The translations under genes were made by a program, and so were the position numbers. From positions 1 through 64,000 of the forward strand of contig SHYA01000001.1 of assembly GCA_009693055.1 (NCBI GenBank): DNA of 64,000 nt. Reading direction: 5' to 3'. This DNA is from Dehalococcoidia bacterium. GTDB taxonomy: Bacteria; Chloroflexota; Dehalococcoidia; Lucifugimonadales; SHYT01. Position 1 is the stretch's first letter. Every line of letters starts with the position of its first letter. Shown here piece by piece: positions 38,669 through 52,936 of the stretch. The notes below the pieces were generated by a model. It was not told the DNA's origin, made no database searches, and saw nothing but the letters and a program-made list of their open reading frames with translations.

Positions 38669-39769
38669 TTAATCCTTTGCTAGGTGGTTCTGCACCATCG
38701 CCAGAAACTCGTCAAAGATGTACTCGTTGTCGCGGGGGCCGGGCGCCGCCTCCGAGTGGTACTGGATGCCCAGCAGCGGCAGTGACCGGTGGCGCACACC
38801 CTCCACCGTCCCGTCGTTCAGGTTCACGTGGCTCACCTCAAGCTCCGCGGGCAGCGACTTGGGGTCCACCGCGTAGCCGTGGTTCTGCGCCGTGATGTAC
38901 ACGCGGCCCGTGCGCAGGTCCTTCACCGGGTGGTTGCCACCCCGGTGCCCGAACTTCAGCTTGAACGTCTGCGCGCCGAACGCCCTGCTGAGCACCTGCT
39001 CCCCCAGGCAGATGCCCAGGATGGGGACGCGGCCCACAAGCCCCCTAGCACAAGCGACGGCGTAGCCCAGGTGCGCCGGGTCGCCGGGGCCGGGCGAGAA
39101 GACCACGCCGTCCGGCTTGAGCGCCAGGATATCCTCCGCGTCGTACGTGGCGGGCACGGCCAGCACGTTGCACCCGCGCTGTGTGAGCAACCGCAGGATG
39201 TTGTGCTTCAGGCCGCAGTCACTCACCACCACCTTGTAGTGTGGCTGCGCGCCGTCTGCTGGCTGGGGCCACTGGTACGGCTCGCTCGTGCCGACCTTCT
39301 GCACGAAGTCCACCGTCCCGTAGGCTGGGGCCTGGGCCAGCCTGGCCAGTGCTTCCTGCGGCGCCATCCCGACCGCGATCATCCCCATCATCACGCCGCG
39401 CGTGCGGAGCTTGCGCGTGATGGCGCGCGTGTCCACGCCGCTGATGCCCGGCACGCCCTGCGAGGCCAGGTACTCGTGCAGCGTGCGTTCGCTGAGCGTG
39501 TGGCTCGGCTGGTCGCACCACTGACGCACGACGAAGCCCGACACCTGGATGCGCCCCGATTCCACGTCTTCGCTGTTGATGCCGTAGTTGCCGATGAGCG
39601 GATACGTGGGCATCACGATCTGCCCCGCATAAGAGGGGTCAGTCAGGATCTCCTGGTAGCCGGTCATGGAGGTGTTGAACACGACCTCGCCGTGTGCGGA
39701 GGCCGCTGCGCCCAGCGACTCGCCCTCGTACACCGAGCCGTCTTCTAGAACCAGGCAAGCTTTGGTCAC
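38669..39769 (-). CDS. carA: Carbamoyl-phosphate synthase small subunit
   Basis: LVLEDGSVYEGESLGA, FNTSMTGYQEILTDPSYAGQIV, PILGICLGEQVLSRAFG; GTG start inferred at 39769. Confidence 0.96.
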   Translation of the reverse strand: MTKACLVLEDGSVYEGESLGAAASAHGEVVFNTSMTGYQEILTDPSYAGQIVMPTYPLIGNYGINSEDVESGRIQVSGFVVRQWCDQPSHTLSERTLHEYLASQGVPGISGVDTRAITRKLRTRGVMMGMIAVGMAPQEALARLAQAPAYGTVDFVQKVGTSEPYQWPQPADGAQPHYKVVVSDCGLKHNILRLLTQRGCNVLAVPATYDAEDILALKPDGVVFSPGPGDPAHLGYAVACARGLVGRVPILGICLGEQVLSRAFGAQTFKLKFGHRGGNHPVKDLRTGRVYITAQNHGYAVDPKSLPAELEVSHVNLNDGTVEGVRHRSLPLLGIQYHSEAAPGPRDNEYIFDEFLAMVQNHLAKD

Positions 39770-41145
39770 GATAAGCTCCTTGTACTCGTTAGCGCCTGCG
39801 CCCCGAACGCGACCTCTCCACCCACGATAGTGGCCGCCACCGCGCCCTTGAGCGTCACGCCATGCAACGGCGTGTTCTTCCCCTTGGACGCGAACCGCTT
39901 TGCGTCGACCGTCCACTCTTTGTTGAGGTCCAGCAGCACGACGTCCGCGGGAGACCCAGGGCGCAGCGTGCCCAAGCCCTTGCCGCGCTCGCCGAGCACG
40001 CTGGCCGGGCCGATGGTCAGCCGCTCAACGAGCGTGCTGAGTGGAAGGCGTCCCGCGTGCACCAGCCGCATGAGCAACCCGAACGCCGTCTCCAGGCCGC
40101 TGATACCGAACGCTGCCTCCTGAAACGTGCACGTCTTGTCGGTGGCGGCGTGCGGCGCGTGGTCGGTGGCAATCGCGTCAATCGTGCCGTCGCGCAGCGC
40201 TGCAACCAGCGCCTCCGTGTCAGGAGCGGTACGTAGCGGCGGGTTCACCTTGCACGCCGTGTCGTATGCGCGCAGCGTCAGCGGGGCGTAGGCGCTGTCT
40301 TCCCCCTGGGTGCCGAGCAGCCACTCCTCGGTGAGCAGCAGGTGGTGCGGCGTGACCTCCGCCGTCACACGGAGGCCCCTCTCCTTGGCGCGGCGCACCA
40401 GATCAACGGCGTCCGCGGTGCTGACGTGCGCGAGATGGAGCCTGCCGCCGGTGAGGGCCGCAAGCTGGATATCCCGCGCCGCCATGATCTCCTCGGCCTG
40501 CCGTGGCACGCCGGGCAGCCCCAGGCGGCTGCCGACCCACCCTTCGTTGACCAGCCCGCCGTTCGCAAGGGAGGGCTCCTCGCAGTGCTGGATGACCGGC
40601 AGGGAGGTGACGCTGCTGTATTGGAGAGCGGTCCGCATCAGGTGCGCGTCGGCGACCGGCGCCCCGTCGTCGCTAAAGGCGACGACACCCGCCTCGGCAA
40701 GCTCCACCAGCTCGGCGAGCTCGCCCCCTTTGCGCCCCTTGCTCACGCACCCGATGGGCAGCACTCTGACGTGCCCGCGGCTCCGCGCCCTCTCAAGCAC
40801 CAGGTGGACCACCGCCGCCGAGTCCGCCGGCGGGTCGGTGTTCGGCATCGCGCACACGGTCGTGAACCCGCCCCGAGCCGCAGCCAGCGTTCCGGTCGTT
40901 ATCGTTTCCTTATGTTCAAAGCCCGGCTCCCGCAGGTGCGTATGGAGGTCAATGAACCCAGGGCAGACCACAAGGCCGGACGCGTCGAGCACCTGCGCGC
41001 CTTCCACCGCGGAACGCCGTTCGCCCGGCGGCGCGACCCACACAACCCTGCCGTCTTCAAGCATCAGGTCGGCCTGCGCGTCCATGCCCTGCGATGGATC
41101 AAGGATCCGGCCACCTTTGACCAGGAGTCTTTCGCGCGCTCTCAT
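39766..41145 (-). CDS. pyrC: Dihydroorotase
   Basis: VVCPGFIDLHTHLREPGFEHKETI, AIATDHAPH; overlaps the carA start. Confidence 0.96.
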   Translation of the reverse strand: MRARERLLVKGGRILDPSQGMDAQADLMLEDGRVVWVAPPGERRSAVEGAQVLDASGLVVCPGFIDLHTHLREPGFEHKETITTGTLAAARGGFTTVCAMPNTDPPADSAAVVHLVLERARSRGHVRVLPIGCVSKGRKGGELAELVELAEAGVVAFSDDGAPVADAHLMRTALQYSSVTSLPVIQHCEEPSLANGGLVNEGWVGSRLGLPGVPRQAEEIMAARDIQLAALTGGRLHLAHVSTADAVDLVRRAKERGLRVTAEVTPHHLLLTEEWLLGTQGEDSAYAPLTLRAYDTACKVNPPLRTAPDTEALVAALRDGTIDAIATDHAPHAATDKTCTFQEAAFGISGLETAFGLLMRLVHAGRLPLSTLVERLTIGPASVLGERGKGLGTLRPGSPADVVLLDLNKEWTVDAKRFASKGKNTPLHGVTLKGAVAATIVGGEVAFGAQALTSTRSLS

Positions 41146-41155
41146 CGTCATCGCT

Positions 41156-42945
<1,790 letters not shown>

Positions 42946-43017
42946 AAGGCGAAGCCATCGACTCACCGAAGAATAGCACATTTTGAAAACGCTGGCAACG
43001 GCGCAGGGGACAAAAGA

Positions 43018-43046
43018 AAAGCCCCCCTTGTTTAAGGAGGGCTTTC
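43018..43046 (-). terminator. Rho-independent terminator
   Basis: Reverse strand AGCCCTCCTT-AAAC-AAGGGGGGCT followed by TTTTCTTTT. Confidence 0.8.
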
Positions 43047-43070
43047 CCGCCGCTATCGGCTGGGTTCCAG

Positions 43071-43121
43071 TTACCGCTTCTTCTTAGGAGCGGCTTTCTT
43101 GGCCTTCTTCGCCATAGGCAT
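43071..43121 (-). CDS. 16-aa Lys-rich basic microprotein (candidate)
   Basis: MPMAKKAKKAAPKKKR; AAAGGAGGTGACC immediately upstream (fwd ggtcacctccttt 43125-43137); terminator follows. Confidence 0.55.
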   Translation of the reverse strand: MPMAKKAKKAAPKKKR

Positions 43122-43284
43122 TGTGGTCACCTCCTTTCATGAGATCGGTGGCCTCACTCGGCCTCTGGATTTCAGCTGTTGAACTCCTGAAATGAATTTC
43201 ATTCAACGTAGCAGGCATAAACACCAATGTCAATACATCGCGGAGGGATTTCCAACAATTTGGTATGCGTGAAGACGGAGGGAG

Positions 43285-44730
43285 TTATGACACGATGTCC
43301 TTCGCCTGCTCAACGGCCACAACCTGTTCGAGTTGCGCGCGTTGATCGCCGCGCTCTTTGTGATGCGTGGAGTTCTGGTCTCCCGCGGGAGCGTGCAAGT
43401 GGGCCATCCTGACCTGCAGCGGGTGGTGGTGCGCAGTCCTTCCCACGAGCATGATGGTGAACAGCTCGTGCGCTGAGACGCGCGTGACGCGCCGCACCTC
43501 ACGCACGGTGGACACGAGGCCCAGGCCCGCGGCGAGCCGCGCGCACCCCGACATCAGGCATAGCGTGAGAAACGCGGACCCGAGGAGTGCGGGGAGGTGC
43601 ATCTCCAACGCGCCTCCCGCGAGTGCGCCCACCGCGCCGCTCGCGGCGGCGCCCGCATTGAAGAGCGCCAGCTGCGCCGTGCGGGTCTGGTCGGTCGTCG
43701 CATCGTACAGGAAGTTTGCCGAGGCGAGGTTGAACCCCGCCCACACGAATCCTGAAAACACCTGGACCAACGCGAGGTACGGCAGAGAAGCGGAGGCCAG
43801 CCACAGGAGCGGGATGAGACTGATGAGCATGCTGGAAATGACCAGGACGAACCTGTTGCCGAACCGGTCGGCGACCGTGCCCCAGTGGGTGACGGTAAAC
43901 ACCGCCCCTACAGGTGTCAGCACCGACAGCAGGGTGAAGCTCAGGTAGCTCATGTGCAGGTCACGAAGCATGTACGGGGTGAAGAAGGGAGACGCCAGGT
44001 TCACGCCGAAGTTCATCAACATGAGCAACAGCATCGCCTTGCCAAGGTTGGTGCGGTGCAGCTCGCCCAGGAAACGGCGGAACGGCACGCCGTCCTCGGA
44101 CTTCACCTCGGTGTGCAGCTCCATAAGGGTGCGCAAGAGCAGCACGGACACGGCCCGGAAGCAGAACGCCGCGCCAAACGCGACCACGAAGCCGGTGAGT
44201 CCATGGTCGCGCAGAAGGTAGATGAGCATCCCGCCGAGCAATGAGGCGACCAGCGTGCTGAGGGTGCTCACCCTGCTGCGACGGCTGAAGTACCTGCCGC
44301 GCAGCCTAGGCGGTACGGCTTCCCCCATGATGCTGCCCCAGCACGGGACCACGACTGCGCTGAACGCCACGTACAGCACGACGCAGATGACCAGGAGCGT
44401 CGCCGGGTGGCTGACGTCCAGTTTTCCGATGGCGAGGATGGGGAGCCACATCACGCCCTGCAACGCCGCGAAGAGGATGATGGTGCGCTTCCGGGTGCCC
44501 ATCAGCCTGGCCAGGCGGAAGCTCAGGGCGTGCCCCATCGCGCCCATGAAGGTTGGCAGCGCTGTCAGCAGCCCGATCTCAAACGCGGTGGCGCGTAGCG
44601 CGACGGCGTAGACGCCGACAAAGCTCTCACCAAAACCAACCATGCCGCCGTAAAACGTGCTCTCAGCGACCGAGAGCTTGAGCGAGCGCTCAACCTGCTT
44701 CGCCTGCCCGTGCGTCAGGAGGCGCGTCAT
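43285..44730 (-). CDS. MFS transporter
   Basis: 12-TM-like pattern; FGESFVGVYAVALRATAFEIGLLTALPTFMGAMGHALSFRLARLMGTRKR. Confidence 0.85.
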   Translation of the reverse strand: MTRLLTHGQAKQVERSLKLSVAESTFYGGMVGFGESFVGVYAVALRATAFEIGLLTALPTFMGAMGHALSFRLARLMGTRKRTIILFAALQGVMWLPILAIGKLDVSHPATLLVICVVLYVAFSAVVVPCWGSIMGEAVPPRLRGRYFSRRSRVSTLSTLVASLLGGMLIYLLRDHGLTGFVVAFGAAFCFRAVSVLLLRTLMELHTEVKSEDGVPFRRFLGELHRTNLGKAMLLLMLMNFGVNLASPFFTPYMLRDLHMSYLSFTLLSVLTPVGAVFTVTHWGTVADRFGNRFVLVISSMLISLIPLLWLASASLPYLALVQVFSGFVWAGFNLASANFLYDATTDQTRTAQLALFNAGAAASGAVGALAGGALEMHLPALLGSAFLTLCLMSGCARLAAGLGLVSTVREVRRVTRVSAHELFTIMLVGRTAHHHPLQVRMAHLHAPAGDQNSTHHKERGDQRAQLEQVVAVEQAKDIVS

Positions 44731-45003
44731 GGGCGCCCCCCTGGGGACGAGGCGACGCGCTTACAGCGAGACGCGGCATAGGCGTGGGAGCATTGTGGCG
44801 ACAAGGCAGAAGAAAGCGGACCCGCGTGAGGGGACAAAAAGATACCGTCCATCGTATTGCGCTCCGAACGGAGCAACCGGCAGGAAGGTCTTCTGCCCTT
44901 CCCGACTGTAACACGGGTTAGTATAGCGTGCCGCCGGTGAGCGTCAAGGCGCCCGTACCGATTTCCCTGAGCTAATACGGAGAATTTGATGGTAGGGAAG
45001 TGG

Positions 45004-45075
45004 AGCGGGCGATGGGATTCGAACCCACGACTTTTTGCTTGGGAAGCAAACACTCTACCACTGAGTTACGCCCGC
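45004..45075 (-). tRNA. tRNA-Gly (anticodon CCC)
   Basis: GCGGGCG acceptor, loop TTCCCAA, GTGGGTTCGAATCCCAT arm. Confidence 0.94.
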
Positions 45076-45192
45076 CCTCACCGCGTATTGTAGAAAGCCG
45101 GAGAACAACCGTCAAACCGACCCGCTGGCCGCTTCCGCTTTTCCGCGCTGCTATAATCGCCCCGGAGCGCACCAACGCGCAGGAGGCCTGAC

Positions 45193-45867
45193 ACGGTCAG
45201 CATCGCGATTGACGGCCCGGTGGCGTCTGGCAAGACGGTGGTGGGCGAGGCGCTGGCGCATCGCCTGGGCTACGGGTTTCTGGACACCGGCCTGATGTAC
45301 CGCGCGGTCACGCGGGCCGCGCTGGGCCAAAACCTCTCCCTCCAGGACGGGCAGGCGCTCAGCGCGCTGGCCAAGAAGACCACGGTCAAAGGCTCCTCTC
45401 GCGCAAGAGCTGGAATGCGCATCATCGTGGACGGGCAGGACGTGACCGATGAGCTCCGCAGTCCGGAGGTTGACAACAACGTCTCGGTCGTCTCGCAGGT
45501 GGCGGGCGTCCGGCAGGCGCTGGTGCAGCGCCAACGCGGGTTCGCCGGCAAACGCGACATCGTGATGGTCGGGCGGGACATCGGCTCCGTCGTTCTCCCC
45601 AAGGCAACGCTCAAGGTCTTTATCACCGCCTCCCCTCAGGAGCGCGCGCGGCGCCGCTTTTTGGAAGCACGCGAGGGCGACACTACGCTAAGCTATGCCA
45701 AGGTGGTGCAGGATATCGCCCGCCGCGACAAGTTGGACAGCGAGCGCGCCATCTCACCGCTCAAACCCGCACAGGATGCCGTTGTGCTTGACACCGAAGG
45801 GCTTTCCGTTGAGCAGGTTGTGGAGCACATCGTGTTGGAGCTACGGAAGAGGGTCGCCAATGGCTAA
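45193..45867 (+). CDS. cmk: Cytidylate kinase (probable non-AUG start)
   Basis: VSIAIDGPVASGKTVVGEALAHRLGYGFLDTGLMYRAVT, VMVGRDIGSVVLPKATLKVFITAS; no ATG/GTG/TTG upstream of the P-loop; AGGAGG-N6-ACG. Confidence 0.9.
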   Translation, partial: TVSIAIDGPVASGKTVVGEALAHRLGYGFLDTGLMYRAVTRAALGQNLSLQDGQALSALAKKTTVKGSSRARAGMRIIVDGQDVTDELRSPEVDNNVSVVSQVAGVRQALVQRQRGFAGKRDIVMVGRDIGSVVLPKATLKVFITASPQERARRRFLEAREGDTTLSYAKVVQDIARRDKLDSERAISPLKPAQDAVVLDTEGLSVEQVVEHIVLELRKRVANG

Positions 45868-46522
45868 CATCGTGTACTGCTTCAGCAGGGCGGGGGAGCG
45901 CTTCCTCATGAGCGTGCTAGCCGACTGGCGCGTGGAGGGCGCGGAGAACGTCCCCAGGAGCGGCCCGCTCATCGTGGTCGCCAACCACCTGAGCAACATG
46001 GACCCGCCGCTGCTGGCGTGTAGCATCCCCCGTCGGCTCCATTACCTGTCCAAGCGTGGCGTCTTCATACCGATTGTTCGGACCTTTCTCAGGGCCTACG
46101 GCGCCTACCCGGTTGACCGAGAGGGACGCGACCTGGACGGCTTCCACTGGTGCCGCAAGCTGTTGGAGAGCGGGGGAGCGCTGGCCATGTTCCCGGAAGC
46201 GACCCGCTCGCCGGCTGGTGGGATGAAGCGGGTGATACCGGGGGCGGCGCTCTTGGCGCTGCGCACCCAAGCCGCCATCCTTCCGGTGGGCATTACCGGC
46301 ACCGAGCATATCGGCCCGATTCTCCAGAACCTGGCCCCAACCGGCAGGCTTCGGGCCAATATCGGGAAGCCGTTTACCCTGCCCCCGGTTGATGGCCCGC
46401 TCAAGCGGGAGCAGCTTGAGGCGCTCGCCACCCAGATCATGCTTCGTGTCGCGGAGCTGCTGCCAGCCAGGTACCGCGGCGTGTACCAACTCCCAGAGGC
46501 CGCATGCTCAGCTCGGCGCTAG
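45860..46522 (+). CDS. 1-acyl-sn-glycerol-3-phosphate acyltransferase (PlsC family)
   Basis: GPLIVVANHLSNMDPPLLACSIPRRLHYLSKRGVF (HX4D-like NHLSNMD), FPEATRSPAGGMKRVIPGAALLA. Confidence 0.92.
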   Translation: MANIVYCFSRAGERFLMSVLADWRVEGAENVPRSGPLIVVANHLSNMDPPLLACSIPRRLHYLSKRGVFIPIVRTFLRAYGAYPVDREGRDLDGFHWCRKLLESGGALAMFPEATRSPAGGMKRVIPGAALLALRTQAAILPVGITGTEHIGPILQNLAPTGRLRANIGKPFTLPPVDGPLKREQLEALATQIMLRVAELLPARYRGVYQLPEAACSARR

Positions 46523-46567
46523 CAGCCCTTTGTCGTCCTCCAGAACGGGGGACCGCAGCGGGTGGCT

Positions 46568-49138
<2,571 letters not shown>

Positions 49139-49196
49139 ATCTACTCCTCCTTGTTACCGCCGGCGCAGAGGCATCAAGGGCCCCTGCCCTGCTTCA

Positions 49197-49901
49197 CTAC
49201 CGGACGCTGACCCGTGCGCTCGCCTTCTTGACCAGCGTGGCGAACAGCCCCTGGAACTGTGGCGGGCACTCCCACCGGCCCTTGTCGTTCTTGCGCTCCG
49301 GGTGGAACTGCACGCCCAGCACCCAGGTGTGCTCCGGACTCTCCAACCCCTCCACCAGGAAGTCGTCCGGCGAGTACGCCGACGCCTTGAGGAGCGGCGC
49401 TTTCTGGGGCTCGCGCAAGCCCTGGTGGTGCCGCGAGTTGACGCGCACCAGCCCGCCGCTGCCGATGGCGGCCGCCAGCTTGCTCCCCGGCGCAATCCAG
49501 ACGTGGTGATAAGCGGAAGCGCCGTGCTCGTCCGCGCGGTGGTTGGGCAAGTCCTGGATCAGCCTGCCCCCACACGCCACGTTGAGCGCCTGCATCCCGC
49601 GGCAGATGCACAGCACCGGCAGGTCGCGCACCAGTGCAGCGCGCAACAGGGGAAGCTCAAGGGCGTCCAGTGCGGCGTCCGTCTTCACGCCGGCGTTGGG
49701 GTCGGAGACGGCACCGTATTCGGCTGGCTCCACGTCCGGCCCGCCGCACAGCAGCAGCCCATCAATGCCGGCTAAGGTTTCGTCCACCGAACGGGTTTGG
49801 TCAGGGAGCAGCAACAACGTCTCGGCGCCGTGCGCGTGCACGGACGCGAGACAGTCCTCCGCAATGCTCTCACTGGGAGCGGTCACTCCGATGCGCGGCA
49901 C
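49197..49901 (-). CDS. Gamma-glutamyl-gamma-aminobutyrate hydrolase family protein (class I GATase, C26)
   Basis: GIDGLLLCGGPDVEPAEYG, LPVLCICRGMQALNVACGGRLIQDL, VLGVQFHPE. Confidence 0.93.
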   Translation of the reverse strand: MPRIGVTAPSESIAEDCLASVHAHGAETLLLLPDQTRSVDETLAGIDGLLLCGGPDVEPAEYGAVSDPNAGVKTDAALDALELPLLRAALVRDLPVLCICRGMQALNVACGGRLIQDLPNHRADEHGASAYHHVWIAPGSKLAAAIGSGGLVRVNSRHHQGLREPQKAPLLKASAYSPDDFLVEGLESPEHTWVLGVQFHPERKNDKGRWECPPQFQGLFATLVKKASARVSVR

Positions 49902-50019
49902 CGTAGCCTCTACAAAAACGGTTTTACCAGTTTACCATGCGGTGGAAGGGGCGTAAAGCGGCGGGAAAGGCTGCAACGAATTTCAGGGTTCAAAGACGTT
50001 CCTGGAGTCCTAGCACCAG

Positions 50020-50055
50020 GTTTCGTGAACCTGCGCCCACAAAGCCGGACTCAAC
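50020..50055. repeat. Dispersed repeat copy A
   Basis: gtttcgtgaacctgcgcccacaaagccggactcaact; similar to 54327-54363. Confidence 0.75.
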
Positions 50056-50175
50056 TCCGCTGATGGCGCTTCGCGGCTCAGGACGGACGGGCGATATGGC
50101 CACGACGGTTCCCGTTATGTCGAGGGAACCTTAGCGACCGAGGGCTAAGAGTCCCCTCGGCGTCGTGTTCTCCAT

Positions 50176-50937
50176 CTACGGGGCCATGTAGAAGCCGCCC
50201 GTGATGTTCACCACCTCGCCCGTGATGAAGCTCGCCTCGTCGCTGCACAGGAACGCGATCAGGTTCGCGACGTCCTCCGGCTTCCCCGTCCGTCCCAGCG
50301 GCGTGTGCTTCACGATGCCGTCAAAGAACTCCTTGGGGTAGATGCGCTCGAGGAACGGGTTGTAGATGAGGCCGGGGGAGAGGGCGACGACCCGTACGCC
50401 GTGCTTGCCCACTTCGGCGGCGACCGCCCGCGTGAAGCCCATGATGCCCGCCTTCGCGGCGGCGTAGTGCGCCTCGCCGGCGTCCGGCCCCAGGTAGCCG
50501 TGCATGGACGCCATGTTGACGATGACGCCCTTGCGCGCCCGCATCATGTGCGGCAGCACCGCCCGCGTCGCGTAGAACGTGCCGTTCAGGTTCACGTCCA
50601 AGACGCGCTTCCACGTCTCGTTGTCCATCTCCCACACGGGCGCGAGCTTGTTCAGTCCCGCGTTGTTGACCAGGATGTCCACGCGCCCGTGCCGCTCCAC
50701 GGCAGCCTGGATAAAGGCGTTCACCTGGTCCGGATTGGTGACGTCCACCTCCATCCCCACCACCTCGCGCCCAAGCTCGTGTGAGATCTGCAGGGCCACC
50801 TCTGTCATGCGGCGGGGATGCGCGTCGCTCAGCACGAGGTGAGCACCTTCCTGGCCCAACTTACGCGCTACCGCCTGCCCAATACCCGCTCCCGCGGCGG
50901 CGGTGACCAGAGCCACCTGGCCGTCAAAGCGTCCCAT
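50176..50937 (-). CDS. SDR family oxidoreductase (FabG-like)
   Basis: VALVTAAAGAGIGQAVARKLGQEGAHLVLSD, NNAGLN, HYAAAKAGIMGFTRAVAAEVGKHGVRV. Confidence 0.93.
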   Translation of the reverse strand: MGRFDGQVALVTAAAGAGIGQAVARKLGQEGAHLVLSDAHPRRMTEVALQISHELGREVVGMEVDVTNPDQVNAFIQAAVERHGRVDILVNNAGLNKLAPVWEMDNETWKRVLDVNLNGTFYATRAVLPHMMRARKGVIVNMASMHGYLGPDAGEAHYAAAKAGIMGFTRAVAAEVGKHGVRVVALSPGLIYNPFLERIYPKEFFDGIVKHTPLGRTGKPEDVANLIAFLCSDEASFITGEVVNITGGFYMAP

Positions 50938-51056
50938 CGGTCACGCTCCTCCTTGCGTCCTGTTATCAAGGCAACCCCAGGTGTCCCGCTCCGCACTCAA
51001 GAAAGCAACTGAGCGCCCACGCTTCGGCAGGACAAAGCAGGGCTCGGGGAGGCCAT

Positions 51057-51887
51057 CTACGTAATGAGCCTCCGGCGCAGCAGCAGGTACGCCAGCCATA
51101 GGGAAACAACGGCGCCCGCAATGAGGCCCGCCGCCGCCGCGCCATGCTCAGGGCCCAGATCTCCACTCATCATCCCTCTGACCAGGTACACGCTGGGAGT
51201 GAGCGGCAGCGCCCACACAAAAGGCTGCAGCCCGTCGGGAAGCGACTCCAAGGGGAAAAACACACCGCTAAAGTAGAACATGGGCGAGGCGAAGATATTG
51301 AAGACCAGGCCGATGCTCGAAATGGACGGGACAATCGCCGCGAAACAGAGCCCGATGCCGGCGAAGATGAGCCCCACCAGAAATCCCGTCGGCACCACGA
51401 GCAGCGCCCAGGGAGAGTCCACCAAGCCGAAGATTGCCGACATGGCCAGTACGGCGCCGGACGCCATGGCTGCGCGCGTCGCCTGAAACGCCGCTTCCCC
51501 AAGCGCCAGGTCCTGCAGCTGTACGGGTGTCTCAAGAATGTGCCGGATGACCCTCCGTGAGTCCATCCGCATATAGAACCCAAACGTGGAGTCGAAGAGG
51601 GCGTGGAACATAGCGTATCCGGCGACGACGCCCGGCGCGACGAAGGTGGCATAGTCCGTCCCGCCGTCAATGTCGCCCACAAACTGCCCCAGGCCGAACC
51701 CGATGGCCCCAAGCAGGATGAGCGGCTCCAGGATAATGCCACCGGACTCGATGTGGTAGTTGCGGCTGAACGCGTTCCAACCCCGCATCCAGACCGCCCA
51801 CGCCATGCGCAGCCTGGGCATCGGCATCAGCATCGAGGCCCGCGGCGCAAGAGCGCCCTGCTGCGCCACGGTTGAAGTCTGCGCCAT
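51057..51887 (-). CDS. ABC-2 type transporter permease
   Basis: ABC-2 permease pattern (YATFVAPGVVAGYAMFHALFDSTFGFYMRM..., FFPLESLPDGLQPFVWALPLTPSVYLVRG). Confidence 0.9.
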   Translation of the reverse strand: MAQTSTVAQQGALAPRASMLMPMPRLRMAWAVWMRGWNAFSRNYHIESGGIILEPLILLGAIGFGLGQFVGDIDGGTDYATFVAPGVVAGYAMFHALFDSTFGFYMRMDSRRVIRHILETPVQLQDLALGEAAFQATRAAMASGAVLAMSAIFGLVDSPWALLVVPTGFLVGLIFAGIGLCFAAIVPSISSIGLVFNIFASPMFYFSGVFFPLESLPDGLQPFVWALPLTPSVYLVRGMMSGDLGPEHGAAAAGLIAGAVVSLWLAYLLLRRRLIT

Positions 51888-52810
51888 TACCCGCCCTCCT
51901 GGGCGATGCTTCTGCCGGTCAGTCGCAGGAACACGTCCTCCAGCGTAGCGGCGCGCTGGAAGGCCGTTGCTCCCGAGGCGTTCAGCTCCTGGGCGAGCGC
52001 GTGCCCGTCTGAGGTCGGCACCACCAGTGCGCTGCCGGCCTCGTACACCGGGAGGCCACGCGCGGCAAGCTGCTCCTGGAGCGTGGCTCGCAGTTCGGCG
52101 GGCAGCCGCACCTCCAGCACCTGGTCGCCGACGTGCTCCTGGACCAGCTCCTGTGGTGCGCCCTGCGACAAGATACGCCCGTGGTCAATAATGATGACGC
52201 GGTTGCACAGCGCCACCGCCTCGTCCATGTTGTTGGTGCTCAACACCACGGTGGTGCCTTGCCGCTGGACGTCGCGGAACCAGTCCCAGATCCGGTGCCG
52301 GTTGTGGGGGTCCAGTCCCAGCGTCGGCTCGTCCACGATGAGGATCTTGGGGCGCGTCATAAGCGCCCGCGCGATGACCAGGCGGCGCTTCATACCGCCG
52401 GAAAGGTGGTGGACCTCGCTGCGCCTGCGGTCCACAAGCTGCGCCAGCTCCAGCGTCTCCTCCACGCGCCGCCGCGCCTCGCCGTCGGGCACGCCGTGGT
52501 ACCGCGCGTGCGCCAGCAGGTTCATCTCCACGTTCAGGTCGGTGTCCAGGTCGTCCTCTTGGGGCACGACGCCCAGCACCTGCTTCACCTCGCGCGGGAA
52601 GGCGCGGACGTCTTTGCCGTCCACCACCAGCTCGCCGCCGGTCTGCGGCGAGACAGCGCACATCATGCTGATCGTGGTTGTCTTGCCCGCCCCGTTCGGC
52701 CCGACCAGGCCAAAGCAGTCCTTTGGGAACACCTCAAAGGAGATACCCGCTACCGCCGCCAGCGCGCCGTAGCGTTTGACCAGATTGCGAGCGACGATGA
52801 TCGCGTCCAA
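51887..52810 (-). CDS. ABC transporter ATP-binding protein (drug-resistance/nodulation type)
   Basis: GLVGPNGAGKTTTISMMC, HHLSGGMKRRLVIARALMTRPKILIVDEPTLGLDPHNRHRIW. Confidence 0.95.
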   Translation of the reverse strand: MDAIIVARNLVKRYGALAAVAGISFEVFPKDCFGLVGPNGAGKTTTISMMCAVSPQTGGELVVDGKDVRAFPREVKQVLGVVPQEDDLDTDLNVEMNLLAHARYHGVPDGEARRRVEETLELAQLVDRRRSEVHHLSGGMKRRLVIARALMTRPKILIVDEPTLGLDPHNRHRIWDWFRDVQRQGTTVVLSTNNMDEAVALCNRVIIIDHGRILSQGAPQELVQEHVGDQVLEVRLPAELRATLQEQLAARGLPVYEAGSALVVPTSDGHALAQELNASGATAFQRAATLEDVFLRLTGRSIAQEGG

Positions 52811-52936
52811 GCGGCGCCCCTCCGGCTATCGTATCAAGCGCAACATTGCGAGAAGACGGGCTCCAGACCGGTTGTCTTATGGGATAGAACGGAGCAAGCG
52901 ATGGCGCTACGCCGGGGTCTGAATGGCGCCCTGTGG

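Noticed and set aside
35762-38683. 973-aa + strand ORF
   Set aside because: Antisense to carB; long antisense ORFs are expected in high-GC DNA and the translation is His/Arg/Val-rich with no recognisable domain.
43285-43480. Extended His/Gln-rich MFS C-terminus as a novel domain
   Set aside because: Probably a drifted or read-through tail; no evidence of a fold.
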